DNA of 51,600 nucleotides from an uncultured Acetobacteraceae bacterium (GCA_903895595.1 CAITUP010000110.1:1-51600), one strand, 5' to 3'. Counted from the first letter of the stretch, positions 16,299 through 25,653 are shown. Numbers and translations: made by a program. The notes: generated from the sequence alone by a model not told the origin.

Positions 16299-16739
16299 TT
16301 ACTGGGCAGTCCCCCGGTACAAATCCCGCGCCCGCTTGTGAAACGCCCCAACCATGCGGCGCACCGCCTCATTGAACACCACGCCGATGGCGGCTTGCAG
16401 GATACGGCTGCGGAATTCGAAATCGACGAAGAAATCGAGTTCCGTGCCCTGCTCGTGCGGCCGGAACACCCATTGGTTGTTCAAATACCGAAACGGGCCA
16501 TTTTCGTACACGACCTTGATCCGTTCGGGCCGTTCCAGCGACACGCGGCTGGTGAAGGTTTCGCGAAACGGACCGAAGCCGATGGTCAGATCGGCGACCA
16601 GTTCGGTTTCCGACCGCGTGCGGATACGGGCGCCCACGCACCACGGCAGAAATTTCGGGTAGGACGCGACATCGGCAACGATATCGAACAGTTGCTCCGG
16701 GCTGTAGGGAACGATCTGCCGTTCCGCATGCGTCGGCAT
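16299..16739 (-). CDS. Coenzyme Q-binding COQ10/RatA-family START-domain protein
   Basis: The 146-residue protein has the helix-grip (START/SRPBCC) fold of the COQ10/RatA group. The family segments YSPEQLFDIVADVASYPKFLPWC (12-34), FGPFRETFTSRVSLERPERI and FDFxxRSRILQAAIG-type C-terminus (here DFEFRSRILQAAIGVVFNEAV) are clear. Eukaryotic homologues bind coenzyme Q and aid respiration; the E. coli homologue RatA was described as inhibiting ribosome association. Its ATG overlaps the lipA stop as TAATG, and this location after lipA is standard in alphaproteobacteria. A CoQ-chaperone role is more likely than a toxin role. Confidence 0.9.
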   Translation of the reverse strand: MPTHAERQIVPYSPEQLFDIVADVASYPKFLPWCVGARIRTRSETELVADLTIGFGPFRETFTSRVSLERPERIKVVYENGPFRYLNNQWVFRPHEQGTELDFFVDFEFRSRILQAAIGVVFNEAVRRMVGAFHKRARDLYRGTAQ

Positions 16740-17677
16740 TACGCTTTGTTCCTGGCCGCCGACAATGCCGCGAAATCGCTGTCGGCGTGGTAGGAACTCC
16801 GAGTCAGCGGAGTCGCCGACACCAGCAGAAAGCCTTTCGCACGTGCCAGAACAGCGTATTCCTCGAATTCCTCGGGCGTAATGAAGGCAGAGATGGCGGC
16901 GTGTTTGACGCTGGGCTGTAGATATTGCCCAATCGTGAGGAAATCGACGTCCGCGACGCGCAGATCGTCCATGACCTGCATGATTTCCGCCTTCGTTTCG
17001 CCCAATCCGACCATCAGGCCGGATTTGGTAAATATGCCGGGTGCCCGCTGTTTAACGGAATCCAGCAGGCGCAACGACTGGTAATAGCGGGCACCGGGCC
17101 GGATCGAGGGATACAGCCGCGGCACGGTTTCCAGATTGTGGTTGAACACGTCCGGGCGCGCATCGGCGACCACATCGCCGCCGCTTGGTTTGCGCAGGAA
17201 ATCCGGCGTCAGAACCTCGATGGTCGTGCCGGGCGATGCCGTTCGGATCGCGGCGATCGTGGCTGCGAAATGGGCGGCGCCGCCATCGCTCAGATCGTCG
17301 CGATCGACCGAGGTGATCACGACATGCCGCAGCCCCAGCTTCGCAACCGCATCGGCGACGCGGGCGGGTTCGGACGCATCCAGCGCCGCCGGCATGCCGG
17401 TGCGGACGTTGCAGAACGAGCATGCTCGGGTGCAGGTGTCGCCCATGATCATCATGGTGGCGTGGCGCTGCGACCAACACTCGCCGATGTTGGGGCACGC
17501 GGCTTCCTCGCACACCGTCGTCAGGCCGTTGGCGCGCATCAGGTCGCGCGTTTCGCGATAGACCGGGTGGCCGGGCGCCTTCACCCGAATCCAGGCGGGT
17601 TTGCGCTGGATCGGGTTGTCGGGCCGGTGCGCCTTTTCCGGGTGGCGGTGGTCGATGGCGATGCGGGTGGTGGTCAT
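16739..17677 (-). CDS. lipA: Lipoyl synthase
   Basis: This radical-SAM enzyme inserts two sulfurs into protein-bound octanoyl groups, making lipoate on the E2 and E1-beta lipoyl domains encoded upstream. The 312-residue length fits. The auxiliary-cluster cysteines are in [13 protein letters not shown] (Cys56, 61, 67), the radical-SAM CxxxCxxC is CTRACSFC (Cys82, 86, 89), and the C-terminal RSSYHAD supplies the conserved auxiliary-cluster Ser. It follows lpdA by 3 bases and overlaps coq10 by 1, so it belongs to the pyruvate dehydrogenase operon, coupling cofactor synthesis to enzyme supply. Confidence 0.98.
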   Translation of the reverse strand: MTTTRIAIDHRHPEKAHRPDNPIQRKPAWIRVKAPGHPVYRETRDLMRANGLTTVCEEAACPNIGECWSQRHATMMIMGDTCTRACSFCNVRTGMPAALDASEPARVADAVAKLGLRHVVITSVDRDDLSDGGAAHFAATIAAIRTASPGTTIEVLTPDFLRKPSGGDVVADARPDVFNHNLETVPRLYPSIRPGARYYQSLRLLDSVKQRAPGIFTKSGLMVGLGETKAEIMQVMDDLRVADVDFLTIGQYLQPSVKHAAISAFITPEEFEEYAVLARAKGFLLVSATPLTRSSYHADSDFAALSAARNKA

Positions 17678-17680
17678 GAC

Positions 17681-19081
17681 CTAGAAGTGGATAACCCGCT
17701 TGTAAGCGTCAAGGACCGATTCATGCATGGATTCACTGATCGTCGGGTGCGGGAAGACGGTGTTCATCAGTTCCGCCTCGGTCGTTTCCAGCGTGCGGGC
17801 GATGACGTAGCCCTGGATCATTTCGGTTACCTCGGCGCCGATCATGTGGGCGCCGAGAAGTTCGCCGGTTTTGGCGTCGAAGATGGTTTTGACCAGGCCT
17901 TCGGGTTCGCCCATCGCGATGGCTTTGCCGTTGCCGATGAAGGGGAAGCGCCCAACGCGGATTTCGTGGCCGGCGGCTTTCGCACGCGCCTCGGTCAAGC
18001 CGACGGAGGCGACCTGCGGACGGCAATAGGTGCAACCCGGGATGTTCAGCGGGTCCATCGGGTGGACGTTTTTCAGCCCAGCGATGTGTTCCACGCACAT
18101 CACGCCCTCATGGCTGGCCTTGTGTGCCAGCCAGGGCGGGCCGGCGAGGTCGCCGATCGCGTAGACGCCGGGTTCGCCGGTGCGGCAGTATTCGTCGATC
18201 ACCACATGCGTGCGGTCCACCTTCACGCCAGTGCCTTCGAGGCCCAGGTTTTCGGTGTTCCCGACGATGCCGACGGCGGAAATGACGCGCTCGACGACGA
18301 TTTCCTGCGTTTTACCGCCGGCCTCCACCGTGACGGTGACGCTGTCGGCGCCCTTTTTCACGCCTTTGACCGACGCCGAGGTCAGGATTTTCATGCCCTG
18401 TTTTTCGAAGGCTTTATGGGCGAGGCCGGAAATCTCCGCGTCCTCCACCGGCAGCACGCGGTCGAGCGCTTCGACGACGGTCACCTCGGCGCCCATGTTG
18501 CGGTAGAAGCTGGCGAATTCGATGCCAATGGCGCCGGAGCCGATCACGACAAAGGATTTCGGCATGGACGTGGGGACCATGGCCTCCTTGTAGGACCAGA
18601 TCAGTTTCCCATCCGGCTCGATCCCCGGCAGCACCCGCGCTCGGGCGCCCGTCGCGAGGATGATGTGCGGGGATTTCAGGCTGGCGACGGGTTTGCCGTC
18701 TTTCGTGACGGACAGCGTGCCCTTGCCGGCCAGCGCGCCGGCGCCGTCGTACACCGTCACTTTGTTTTTCCGCAACAGATGCGCCACGCCCTGCGACAGC
18801 TGCTTCGCCACGCCGCGCGACCGTTTCACGACCTTGTCGAGATCGAATTGCGGCGTGACCGGCGAAAAACCGAAATCCTGGATGTGGTGCAGCAAATGAT
18901 TGATTTCCGACGTGCGCAGCAGCGCTTTCGTCGGGATGCAACCCCAGTTCAGGCAAATGCCGCCGAGGTGCTCACGCTCCACCAGCGCGGTTTTCATCCC
19001 GAGTTGGGCAGCGCGAATGGCGGCGACGTAACCGCCGGGGCCGCCGCCGAGGACGATCAGGTCGAAAGTTTGGTCGGCCAT
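17681..19081 (-). CDS. lpdA: Dihydrolipoyl dehydrogenase (E3)
   Basis: The 466-residue FAD enzyme reoxidises dihydrolipoamide with NAD+ in the pyruvate dehydrogenase complex and probably in other 2-oxoacid complexes. Visible features are the FAD-binding VLGGGPGGYVAA (10-21), the redox disulfide in GGICLNWGCIPTK (Cys43 and Cys48), a second dinucleotide motif around VIGSGAIGIEFASF, the FAD-binding YAIGDL segment, and the catalytic HPTISE (His445, Glu450) near the C-terminus. It sits 1 base from the acetyltransferase gene and 3 from lipA in the same operon. Confidence 0.98.
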   Translation of the reverse strand: MADQTFDLIVLGGGPGGYVAAIRAAQLGMKTALVEREHLGGICLNWGCIPTKALLRTSEINHLLHHIQDFGFSPVTPQFDLDKVVKRSRGVAKQLSQGVAHLLRKNKVTVYDGAGALAGKGTLSVTKDGKPVASLKSPHIILATGARARVLPGIEPDGKLIWSYKEAMVPTSMPKSFVVIGSGAIGIEFASFYRNMGAEVTVVEALDRVLPVEDAEISGLAHKAFEKQGMKILTSASVKGVKKGADSVTVTVEAGGKTQEIVVERVISAVGIVGNTENLGLEGTGVKVDRTHVVIDEYCRTGEPGVYAIGDLAGPPWLAHKASHEGVMCVEHIAGLKNVHPMDPLNIPGCTYCRPQVASVGLTEARAKAAGHEIRVGRFPFIGNGKAIAMGEPEGLVKTIFDAKTGELLGAHMIGAEVTEMIQGYVIARTLETTEAELMNTVFPHPTISESMHESVLDAYKRVIHF

Positions 19082-19082
19082 G

Positions 19083-19571
19083 TCAGGGTGCTCCTTGCGC
19101 CAGCGCGGTCAGCGCCTCGCCGGTGAGTTGTCGTACTTGCCAATCTTCGACCATCTTGGCGCCGATGCGTTCGTAGAAATCGATCGAGGGTTGGTTCCAG
19201 TTCAGAACATGCCATTCGATCAAACTACAGTTTTCGGCTTTCGCTCGGGCGGCGAGGTGGCGCAGCAGGGCCAGACCGTATCCGGCACCGCGGTGTTCCG
19301 GTTCGACGAACAGGTCTTCCAGGAAGATGCCGTAGGACGCGGAGAAGGTGAAAACCTTGTAGTAGAACAGGGCGACGCCGACGGGTTTTCCATCGGCAGG
19401 ACCGATCAGGACGGCATGCGCGGCTGGGGCGGGTCCGAACAGCAGGCGTTGGAAATCGGCCTCGGTCGCGGTGAAGCGCGGCAACATACGTTCGTATTCC
19501 GCGAGACCGCGCACCAGACGCAGCACGTCCTGGATGTCGGCTGGGGTGGCGTCGCGCGGCGTGAATGCCAT
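19083..19571 (-). CDS. GNAT acetyltransferase, spermidine/thialysine-acetyltransferase-like
   Basis: The 162-residue protein has the GNAT acetyl-CoA site EPEHRGAGYGLALLRHL (motif A, R/Q-x-x-G-x-G/A). The segments LAEYERM, YGIFLEDLFVEPEH and EWHVLNWNQPSIDFYERIGA are those of the SSAT group (diamine, spermidine or thialysine N-acetyltransferases). Its likely substrates are small amines with acetyl-CoA, the product of the adjoining pyruvate dehydrogenase. It sits between pdhC and lpdA in the operon, separated from pdhC by a 94-base gap filled with a palindromic repeat and from lpdA by 1 base. Whether this position has functional meaning is unknown. Confidence 0.85.
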   Translation of the reverse strand: MAFTPRDATPADIQDVLRLVRGLAEYERMLPRFTATEADFQRLLFGPAPAAHAVLIGPADGKPVGVALFYYKVFTFSASYGIFLEDLFVEPEHRGAGYGLALLRHLAARAKAENCSLIEWHVLNWNQPSIDFYERIGAKMVEDWQVRQLTGEALTALAQGAP

Positions 19572-19577
19572 TTTACA

Positions 19578-19653
19578 CCGTCATGGTCGGGCCTGACCCG
19601 ACCACCTTTATCCCGTTGGCCTGGGGTGGTCGGGTCAAGCCAGACCATGACGG
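19578..19653. repeat. Palindromic repeat element, family copy 2 (29-bp arms)
   Basis: The left arm (19578-19606, starting CCGTCATGGTCGGG) and right arm (19625-19653) are complementary at 27 of 29 positions, with an 18-base loop. Each arm contains its own smaller GGTCGGG...CCCGACC palindrome, so the element is a pair of inverted REP-like units. The head is identical to the repeat at 12465. It lies inside the pdh operon between pdhC and the acetyltransferase gene and could reduce downstream expression or protect the upstream mRNA. Confidence 0.85.
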
Positions 19654-19664
19654 GGGAGGAAAAA

Positions 19665-20936
19665 TCACAGCATCAAGCTCAAGGGATCCTCGACGATCCC
19701 CTTGAACGCCTTCAGCCAGGTCGCGGCCAGCGCGCCGTCGACGACGCGGTGATCGACGCTGAGCGTCACCGTCATCACTGTCGCGATCGCCAGCGCGTCG
19801 TTCTTCACCACCGGCCGTTTCGCCCCGGCACCCACCGCCAGGATCGCCGATTGGGGCGGGTTGATGATGGCGCTGAACGACGTCACGCCGAACATGCCCA
19901 TGTTGGAGATCGAGAACCCGCCGCCCTGGAATTCCTCCGGCCGCAGCTTGCCGGCTTTCGCCCGGCCGGCGAGATCCTTCATCTCCCGGCTGATCGTCAG
20001 CAGGCCCTTTTGGTCGGCCTTGCGCACGATCGGCGTGATCAGCCCGTCGGGGATCGCCACGGCGACGCTGATATCGACGTCGTCGTAGAAAATCATGCCG
20101 TCGTCGGTCCAACTGGCGTTCACCATCGGCACCTTCCGCAACGTGGCGGCCGAGGCTTTGATCACCAGATCGTTGATGGTGATGAAGTGCCAGTCCGGAT
20201 GCTCGCGCGGCGGAGACTTGGCATTCAACTGGTTCATGATGTCGATCATCGCGTCCAGTTCCACGTCCATCGAGACGTAGAAATGCGGGATCGTCGATTT
20301 GGCCTCGGTCAACCGGCGCGCGATGACTTTGCGGATGGAGCTATGCGGGACGATGCGGTGCGGCGCGGTGAAAACCGGCGCGGGCGCCAACGGCTTCGCA
20401 ACCGGGGTGGGCGCCGGGGCAACGGCCACAGGCGCAGCGGCAACCGGCGGGGCCTTGTTCAGGGCAGACTCGATATCCGCCCGCACGATCCGTCCGCCGG
20501 GACCGGACCCGGTTAAAGCGGCAAGATCGACGCCCGCCTGCGATGCCATCCGGCGCGCCAAAGGCGAAGCGACAACCCGCTCCCCCGCCGCCCGTGGAAC
20601 CGGCGCCGCCGCGACAACCACCGGGGCCGCGGCAGCAGCCTGAGCGGCCACGGGTGCCGCCACGGCAGGCGCGGCGCCGGTCGGCATCGCTTCCCCCGCA
20701 TCGACCAGCACGGCGATGGGCGCGTTTACCTTCACGCCCTCGGTTCCATCGGCGACCAGGATTTTACCCAGCACGCCTTCATCGACCGCTTCCACCTCCA
20801 TGGTGGCCTTGTCGGTCTCGATCTCGGCGATCACGTCGCCGGCCTTGATGGTGTCGCCTTCTTTCTTGAGCCAGCGGGCCAGCGTGCCCTCGGTCATCGT
20901 CGGGCTCAAAGCGGGCATCAGAATATTGGTGGCCAT
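19665..20936 (-). CDS. pdhC: Pyruvate dehydrogenase E2, dihydrolipoyl acetyltransferase
   Basis: The 423-residue core subunit transfers acetyl groups from lipoyl arms to CoA. One lipoyl domain is present (1-80, lipoyl Lys43 in [10 protein letters not shown]), then an Ala/Pro/Val linker, the E1/E3-binding domain (about 121-156, [15 protein letters not shown]...[14 protein letters not shown]), a second Ala/Pro linker, and the catalytic domain (about 195-423) with the active-site VDHRVVDGA (His396, Asp400). It follows pdhB after 15 bases. The repeat element lies directly downstream. Confidence 0.98.
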   Translation of the reverse strand: MATNILMPALSPTMTEGTLARWLKKEGDTIKAGDVIAEIETDKATMEVEAVDEGVLGKILVADGTEGVKVNAPIAVLVDAGEAMPTGAAPAVAAPVAAQAAAAAPVVVAAAPVPRAAGERVVASPLARRMASQAGVDLAALTGSGPGGRIVRADIESALNKAPPVAAAPVAVAPAPTPVAKPLAPAPVFTAPHRIVPHSSIRKVIARRLTEAKSTIPHFYVSMDVELDAMIDIMNQLNAKSPPREHPDWHFITINDLVIKASAATLRKVPMVNASWTDDGMIFYDDVDISVAVAIPDGLITPIVRKADQKGLLTISREMKDLAGRAKAGKLRPEEFQGGGFSISNMGMFGVTSFSAIINPPQSAILAVGAGAKRPVVKNDALAIATVMTVTLSVDHRVVDGALAATWLKAFKGIVEDPLSLML

Positions 20937-20951
20937 GATCCGAAACCCCTT

Positions 20952-22295
20952 TCAGACGATCTTTTTCACGGCGTCGACAACCCAGGATGGCTGCGGCAAC
21001 GCCAGTTTTTCCAGATTGGCGGCGTAGGGCAGCGGCACATCCTTGCCATGCACCCGCATTGGCGGCGCATCGAGCCAGTCGAACGCGTGCTCGATGATCT
21101 GCATGGCGACCTCGGCGCCGATGCCGGCGAAGGGCCAGCCTTCCTCGACGACGACCAACCGGTTGGTCTTCTTCACGCTTTCCACCACCGTGGCAGTGTC
21201 CAGCGGGCGCAAGGTGCGGAGGTTGATCACCTCGGCCTCGATCCCCTGCTCCGCCAGTTGCTTGGCCGCTTCCAGGGCGACGCCGACCATGATCGAGAAA
21301 GCGACGATGGTCACATGCGAGCCGGCGCGTTCGATCTTCGCCTTGCCGATGGGGAGGATGAAATCCTCATCCTCCGGGCAGTCGAAGGTCTGGCCATACA
21401 GGATTTCGTTTTCCAGAAACACGACCGGGTTAGGGTCGCGGATCGACGCCCGCAGCAGGCCCTTGGCATCGGCGGACGACCAGGGCGCGACCACTTTCAG
21501 CCCCGGCACATGGGCGTACCAGCTGGCGTAGCACTGCGAGTGCTGCGCCCCGACGCGCGACGCCGCCCCGTTCGGGCCGCGGAACACGATGGGGCAGCCC
21601 ATCTGACCGCCCGACATGTACAGCGTCTTGGCGGCACTGTTGATGATCTGGTCCATCGCCTGCATGGCGAAGTTGAACGTCATGAATTCGACAATGGGCC
21701 GCAGACCGTTCAGTGCCGCGCCGACCGCCATGCCCGTGAAACCATGTTCGGTGATGGGCGTGTCGATGACCCGGCGCGGTCCGAATTCCTCCAGCAACCC
21801 CTGGCTGATCTTGTAGGCGCCTTGATACTGGGCGACTTCCTCGCCCAGCAGGAACACGTCGCCATCGCGCCGCATTTCCAGCGCCATCGCGTCGCGCAGG
21901 GCTTCGCGGACGGTGGTCGGCTTGGTCGGCCCCCAATCCTTGTCGGCGACCGGCGCCGCGACGACCGGCACGACCACAGGGGCAGCCGCGACTGCAGCGA
22001 CAGGCGCCGGAGCCGCAACGGGAGCCGCAACGGGAGCCGACGTGAACGCTTCCCCGTTCACCGACAACACCGCGATGGGCGTGTTCACCGCCACGCCCTC
22101 GGTCCCCTCGGGCACCAGAATGGCGGACAGCTTGCCTTCATCGGCGGCTTCCACTTCCATCGTCGCCTTATCGGTCTCGATCTCGGCAATAATGTCGCCG
22201 GATTTGATGTCGTCGCCGACATTCTTCAGCCAGCGGGCGAGCTTGCCCTCGGTCATGGTCGGCGACAGCGCCGGCATCAGTATCTGAGTCGCCAC
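20952..22295 (-). CDS. pdhB: Pyruvate dehydrogenase E1 beta subunit with N-terminal lipoyl domain
   Basis: The 447-residue length exceeds a plain E1-beta (about 325) because residues 1-80 form a lipoyl domain nearly identical in start to that of E2 ([20 protein letters not shown]; Lys43 in [10 protein letters not shown]). An Ala/Pro/Val linker follows (about 85-118), then the E1-beta transketolase-like domain from [17 protein letters not shown]. It includes [32 protein letters not shown] and the C-terminal [16 protein letters not shown]. With pdhA it makes the thiamine-dependent decarboxylase. This lipoyl fusion is a known alphaproteobacterial feature. It follows pdhA by 3 bases. Confidence 0.98.
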   Translation of the reverse strand: MATQILMPALSPTMTEGKLARWLKNVGDDIKSGDIIAEIETDKATMEVEAADEGKLSAILVPEGTEGVAVNTPIAVLSVNGEAFTSAPVAAPVAAPAPVAAVAAAPVVVPVVAAPVADKDWGPTKPTTVREALRDAMALEMRRDGDVFLLGEEVAQYQGAYKISQGLLEEFGPRRVIDTPITEHGFTGMAVGAALNGLRPIVEFMTFNFAMQAMDQIINSAAKTLYMSGGQMGCPIVFRGPNGAASRVGAQHSQCYASWYAHVPGLKVVAPWSSADAKGLLRASIRDPNPVVFLENEILYGQTFDCPEDEDFILPIGKAKIERAGSHVTIVAFSIMVGVALEAAKQLAEQGIEAEVINLRTLRPLDTATVVESVKKTNRLVVVEEGWPFAGIGAEVAMQIIEHAFDWLDAPPMRVHGKDVPLPYAANLEKLALPQPSWVVDAVKKIV

Positions 22296-22298
22296 CGT

Positions 22299-23306
22299 TC
22301 AGCCCTCCACCAGGATATCGGTCCAAAGTTCGGCGACATCGGGTTCCGGACTGGTCTGGGCGAAGTCCGCCGCGTCCTGCACGATTCCCTTCACTTCATC
22401 GTCGATGGCCCGAAACGCCGCTTCCTCCACCCCCAGCCCTTCCAGCTTATGCCGAGCGCTTTCGATGCAGTCGTGTTGGGTGCGCATGGCCTGGACTTCT
22501 TCGCGCGTGCGGTAGCGCGCCGGATCGGACATCGAATGCCCGCGATACCGATACGTCTCCACCTCCAGCAAATACGGCCCCTTCCCCGCTCGGCACGCCC
22601 CGATCGCGATTTCCGCGGCCTCGCGCACGGCAACGACATCCATCCCGTCGACCTTCATGCCGGGAATGCCCCAGGGCGCACCGTTCTTCGACAAATCGTG
22701 CGAGGCCGAGGCCCGGTCGACCGCCGTCCCCATGCCGTACTTGTTGTTCTCGATGATGAAAACGACCGGCAGCTTGAGCATCGCGGCGAGGTTGAAGCTC
22801 TCGAACACCTGCCCCTGGTTGGACGCGCCGTCGCCGAAATAGGTCAGGCTGACCCGGTCGTTGCCGCGGTACCAGTTGCTGAACGCCAGCCCGTTGCCCA
22901 GGCTGACCTGCGCGCCCACGATGCCATGGCCGCCGAAGAAGTTCTTTTCCTTGCTGAACATGTGCATGGAGCCGCCCTTGCCGCGGGAATATCCGCCGGA
23001 CCGCCCCGTCAGCTCCGCCATCACGCCGCGCGCTTCCATGCCGGCCGCCAGCATATGGCCGTGGTCGCGGTAGGAGGTGATGACCTCATCGCCTTCCCCG
23101 GCTGCCATCTGCATGCCGGTCACGACCGCTTCCTGGCCGATATACAAGTGGCAGAAGCCGCCGATCAGACCCATGCCATAGAGCTGGCCGGCCTTTTCCT
23201 CGAACCGCCGGATCAAGAGCATCGTCCGGTAGGCCTCCATGAGGTCCGGCTGATTGACCGCCGGTTCCTTGGCCTTCCCGCGTTTCCGGGTTTCCGCCTG
23301 TGCCAT
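22299..23306 (-). CDS. pdhA: Pyruvate dehydrogenase E1 alpha subunit
   Basis: The 335-residue subunit binds thiamine diphosphate with pdhB and decarboxylates pyruvate. The ThDP/Mg motif is FGDGASNQGQVFESFNLAAM (157-176), ending in the IIENN segment (184-188). SRGKGGSMHMF (107-117) and YRYRGHSMSDPARYR, the usual phosphorylation-loop region in eukaryotic relatives, are also present. It is the first gene of the operon pdhA-pdhB-pdhC-acetyltransferase-lpdA-lipA-coq10. The promoter must lie in the 305 bases upstream. Confidence 0.98.
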   Translation of the reverse strand: MAQAETRKRGKAKEPAVNQPDLMEAYRTMLLIRRFEEKAGQLYGMGLIGGFCHLYIGQEAVVTGMQMAAGEGDEVITSYRDHGHMLAAGMEARGVMAELTGRSGGYSRGKGGSMHMFSKEKNFFGGHGIVGAQVSLGNGLAFSNWYRGNDRVSLTYFGDGASNQGQVFESFNLAAMLKLPVVFIIENNKYGMGTAVDRASASHDLSKNGAPWGIPGMKVDGMDVVAVREAAEIAIGACRAGKGPYLLEVETYRYRGHSMSDPARYRTREEVQAMRTQHDCIESARHKLEGLGVEEAAFRAIDDEVKGIVQDAADFAQTSPEPDVAELWTDILVEG

Positions 23307-23611
23307 GCCCGTTATCCTCGCCTGTTTTTGGTGGCGCCTATGCCGAGTTCATGACGGAGAGGTGCCACGCGTAGCCACGCGAGGCAAGTCAGTGCACAGA
23401 CTTGCCTGATGTTGCAACGCAAAATTAAGAATTAACCGGAATGTGGTTAAACATCAGTCTCGGCGATGTGCCCGCCTTTTTGCCCCGTTGGCCCGTTTCG
23501 TTCGCCTCCGATTGCGCGACACAATATTTCGTGTACCCCTTGGAATTCGCATCGTCATTGCGTCCGCGCGAAAGGACGCCATTCGGCGTTCATCATTGCT
23601 CTCCCGCGGGG
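23307..23611. other. Intergenic region upstream of pdhA; no gene seen
   Basis: This 305-base gap separates the CHAD gene stop from the pdhA start; both genes point left. I see no convincing ORF or RNA gene. It is AT-richer around 23415-23450 and holds three small inverted repeats: GGCAAGTC/GACTTGCC (23383-23406), TTAACC/GGTTAA around 23430-23450, and GCGTCC/GGACGC (23560-23579). The last lies just after the CHAD stop and could be a weak terminator, though it lacks a T-run. Confidence 0.6.
23383..23406. promoter_or_regulatory. Inverted repeat upstream of the pdh operon
   Basis: GGCAAGTC (23383-23390) and GACTTGCC (23399-23406) form an 8-bp perfect inverted repeat whose 8-base spacer contains the palindrome GTGCAC. 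It lies 77 bases before the pdhA start, a fitting place for an operator, for example of a PdhR-like or other dimeric repressor. The regulator is unknown. Confidence 0.4.
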
Positions 23612-25054
23612 TCAGGTCCAGAAACGCGGGGTACGCCGGAACTTCTCCCAAGCCCGCAGAATGCGGGGCCGCTGGCCGACTGCAGATGCGCCGAGAAACC
23701 CCATGATCAAACCGGCTGCATAGCCATGCCGACCGCCCGCGCCGCCCAGTTCGTCGAGCAGCCCGCCCGCGACCGCACCGTCGTTGAGCACGCCCAGTTG
23801 TTCCTGCAACCGGCTGAGGCGGCGGATCAGGCGTTCGGTTGCCTTTGCACGGTCGGCCGAACGAAAAATCTCCATCGCGTAGCGGGCCTGTTTGGCGCGC
23901 AGACGTAAACCGTGCAGCGCCGGCACATCCAAATCGGCGATGGCCTTGCCGGTCGCCATGACCTTCCGCCAGCGGCGTTGCAGGACATGGGCGGCGAACT
24001 CGGCCGGCGGCAACGCGGCGGCCAAGCGCGCGTCCGGCCCCAGGGTCTCCAGCCAGAGGTCGCTCCCACACAGCCACGCCAGTTCGACGCCGAGCCGGCG
24101 GAACGCGGGGGAGGTCAGGTAGGCGTTCAAGGCGGTGTGACACGCAGTTCGGCAGGCTTGCGAGGCTTTGCCCAGCCGCTGCAAGCGCTTGTCGTCGGGG
24201 AAGGCTGCCTCGATCCGCGGCAGGGTCTCGGTGACGAACACGTCCCAATCGCGGGTCGGGCCGAGGACCGCGCCCAGCGCTTTCAGGTCGCGATTGGCGG
24301 CCGCCACATCGGGGCAGTCCAGACCATGCCGAAACACCGCGATCGCCGACCGCGCTCGGCGGACCGCCACGCGCATCTGATGCACGGGTTCGATGTCCGG
24401 TCCCTGCGTCGCCGCCAAGGGCCCGTAGTGCAGCAGCACATCGGTCAGATGCCCGATCGTATGGGCGAAGGCGCCGGCGACGGAACGATCCAACGCCGGC
24501 CTGGGCGGACCGAGGCGGCGCGGCACCGGCGGCTGACCGTCCACGATCCCGATTGCTTCGGCCGCGAGGCTGGCCAGGGGCACGGCGCATTGGAACGCGC
24601 CCGCCAACAGGCCCGCCAGGTCGCGGACCGCGGCGTCCGCGCCGTCCAGGGTCAAGCGGCACACGGGCGTGTCGCCGACCGCACCTCGCAGCAGGGTCAT
24701 GGACATGGCCCCGGCCTCGGTCGTCACGGCGTAGGTGGCGGTCTTACCCTCGAACACCGCCCGCGGGGCCGTGCCCTCGGGCACCAGGTGGGTCAGCTCG
24801 GACAGCAGCGCGCTTTGCGCGATGACGGGGGGTGCCAGGGCCGGCAGCCATTCCGCGGCGCCCGGAAACAACCGCGCCAGCACCCACTGGCCGCGCCGTT
24901 CCTCCAGGATCAGCCCCTGCGATTGCAGCGCCCGGTCGGCGGTATCGTGCCAAACCAGCCTTGTCTGGCGGTACCGGGGCCGGCCGCGCGTGAAAAGCTT
25001 CGATCGTGGCAGTCGCTCGCCATCGCTGGGGTGGAGGGCGAATTCCATCAGCAT
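23612..25054 (-). CDS. CHAD domain protein with degenerate CYTH-like N-terminus
   Basis: The protein has 480 residues. The C-terminal two-thirds form a CHAD helical domain: VHQMRVAVRRARSAIAVF, LGAVLGPTRDWDVF and LHGLRLRAKQARYAMEIF carry the conserved His/Arg/Lys residues that in characterised CHAD proteins bind polyphosphate granules. The N-terminal region (1-190) has the length and position of a CYTH/triphosphatase domain. However, it begins MLMEFALHPSD, without the ExExK catalytic motif of CYTH enzymes, so it is probably inactive or a different beta domain. The start is taken at ATG 25054, 5 bases after the SixA stop; ATG 25048 is also possible. It forms an operon with the SixA-like gene. 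Confidence 0.85.
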   Translation of the reverse strand: MLMEFALHPSDGERLPRSKLFTRGRPRYRQTRLVWHDTADRALQSQGLILEERRGQWVLARLFPGAAEWLPALAPPVIAQSALLSELTHLVPEGTAPRAVFEGKTATYAVTTEAGAMSMTLLRGAVGDTPVCRLTLDGADAAVRDLAGLLAGAFQCAVPLASLAAEAIGIVDGQPPVPRRLGPPRPALDRSVAGAFAHTIGHLTDVLLHYGPLAATQGPDIEPVHQMRVAVRRARSAIAVFRHGLDCPDVAAANRDLKALGAVLGPTRDWDVFVTETLPRIEAAFPDDKRLQRLGKASQACRTACHTALNAYLTSPAFRRLGVELAWLCGSDLWLETLGPDARLAAALPPAEFAAHVLQRRWRKVMATGKAIADLDVPALHGLRLRAKQARYAMEIFRSADRAKATERLIRRLSRLQEQLGVLNDGAVAGGLLDELGGAGGRHGYAAGLIMGFLGASAVGQRPRILRAWEKFRRTPRFWT

Positions 25055-25059
25055 CGGGG

Positions 25060-25602
25060 TCAGCCGGTCCCTTCGAGACCGTGCGGAGTCAGAAAACGCT
25101 CCAACCTGCCGCCGCCTTCGCCCAGACGGGACCATGGGCCGGCAATCGAAAACTCCGCCAGCGCGCCGCTGGGGAAGCCGCGGACGATTTCACCGACCGG
25201 TTCGCGATAGGCGGTGTCTTGATCCCGCAACCCGGCGGGGCCGATCAGCGATAATGCCAGTTCATGCAGACCGGGATTGTGCCCGACCACCATCACGGAC
25301 CGGGCGGTTTCCGCCACGCCATGGAGGGTGGCGAACAGTTGCTCGGGCGCGGCCAGATACAGCGCGTCCAGCGACTCGATCAGCGGAGTCTCGTTCCAAG
25401 GCTCCAGCAGGGCCAAAGTCTCCTGCGTGCGGCGCGCGGAGGACACCAGGACAATGTCCGGTTCGAGCCCGAGATCGCGCATCGCCTGTCGCATAAGGCC
25501 GGCGGCGCGGCGGCCGCGCGCGTTGAGCGGACGGTCGCGATCCGGAAGATCGGCGGCGTCCCAGGAGGATTTCGCGTGGCGTAAAAGAAGGAGCTGTCGC
25601 AT
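25060..25602 (-). CDS. SixA-like phosphohistidine phosphatase (histidine phosphatase family)
   Basis: The 180-residue protein belongs to the phosphoglycerate mutase/histidine phosphatase fold. The catalytic RHAKSSW (8-14) supplies the phospho-acceptor His, ARRTQET the second Arg, and VGHNPGLHELAL the second catalytic His. RHAKS with DRDRPLNARGRRAA is typical of SixA, which removes phosphate from phosphohistidine in signalling or PTS proteins. ATG 25602 is preferred to an in-frame GTG at 25620. It precedes the CHAD gene by 5 bases, so phosphohistidine removal and polyphosphate binding may be linked; that link is inference. Confidence 0.88.
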   Translation of the reverse strand: MRQLLLLRHAKSSWDAADLPDRDRPLNARGRRAAGLMRQAMRDLGLEPDIVLVSSARRTQETLALLEPWNETPLIESLDALYLAAPEQLFATLHGVAETARSVMVVGHNPGLHELALSLIGPAGLRDQDTAYREPVGEIVRGFPSGALAEFSIAGPWSRLGEGGGRLERFLTPHGLEGTG

Positions 25603-25653
25603 GGGATGGCACTCTGCCACGACGCGCGGGCGTTGTCCCGCTTTGCTTCGCGG

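Noticed and set aside
16925-19126. 733-codon rightward open frame opposite lipA and lpdA
   Set aside because: Spans two clear genes in antisense, has no coherent domain and no ribosome site.
21048-23354. 768-codon rightward open frame opposite pdhA and pdhB
   Set aside because: Antisense shadow of two certain genes; low-complexity His/Arg/Gly/Asp-rich translation.
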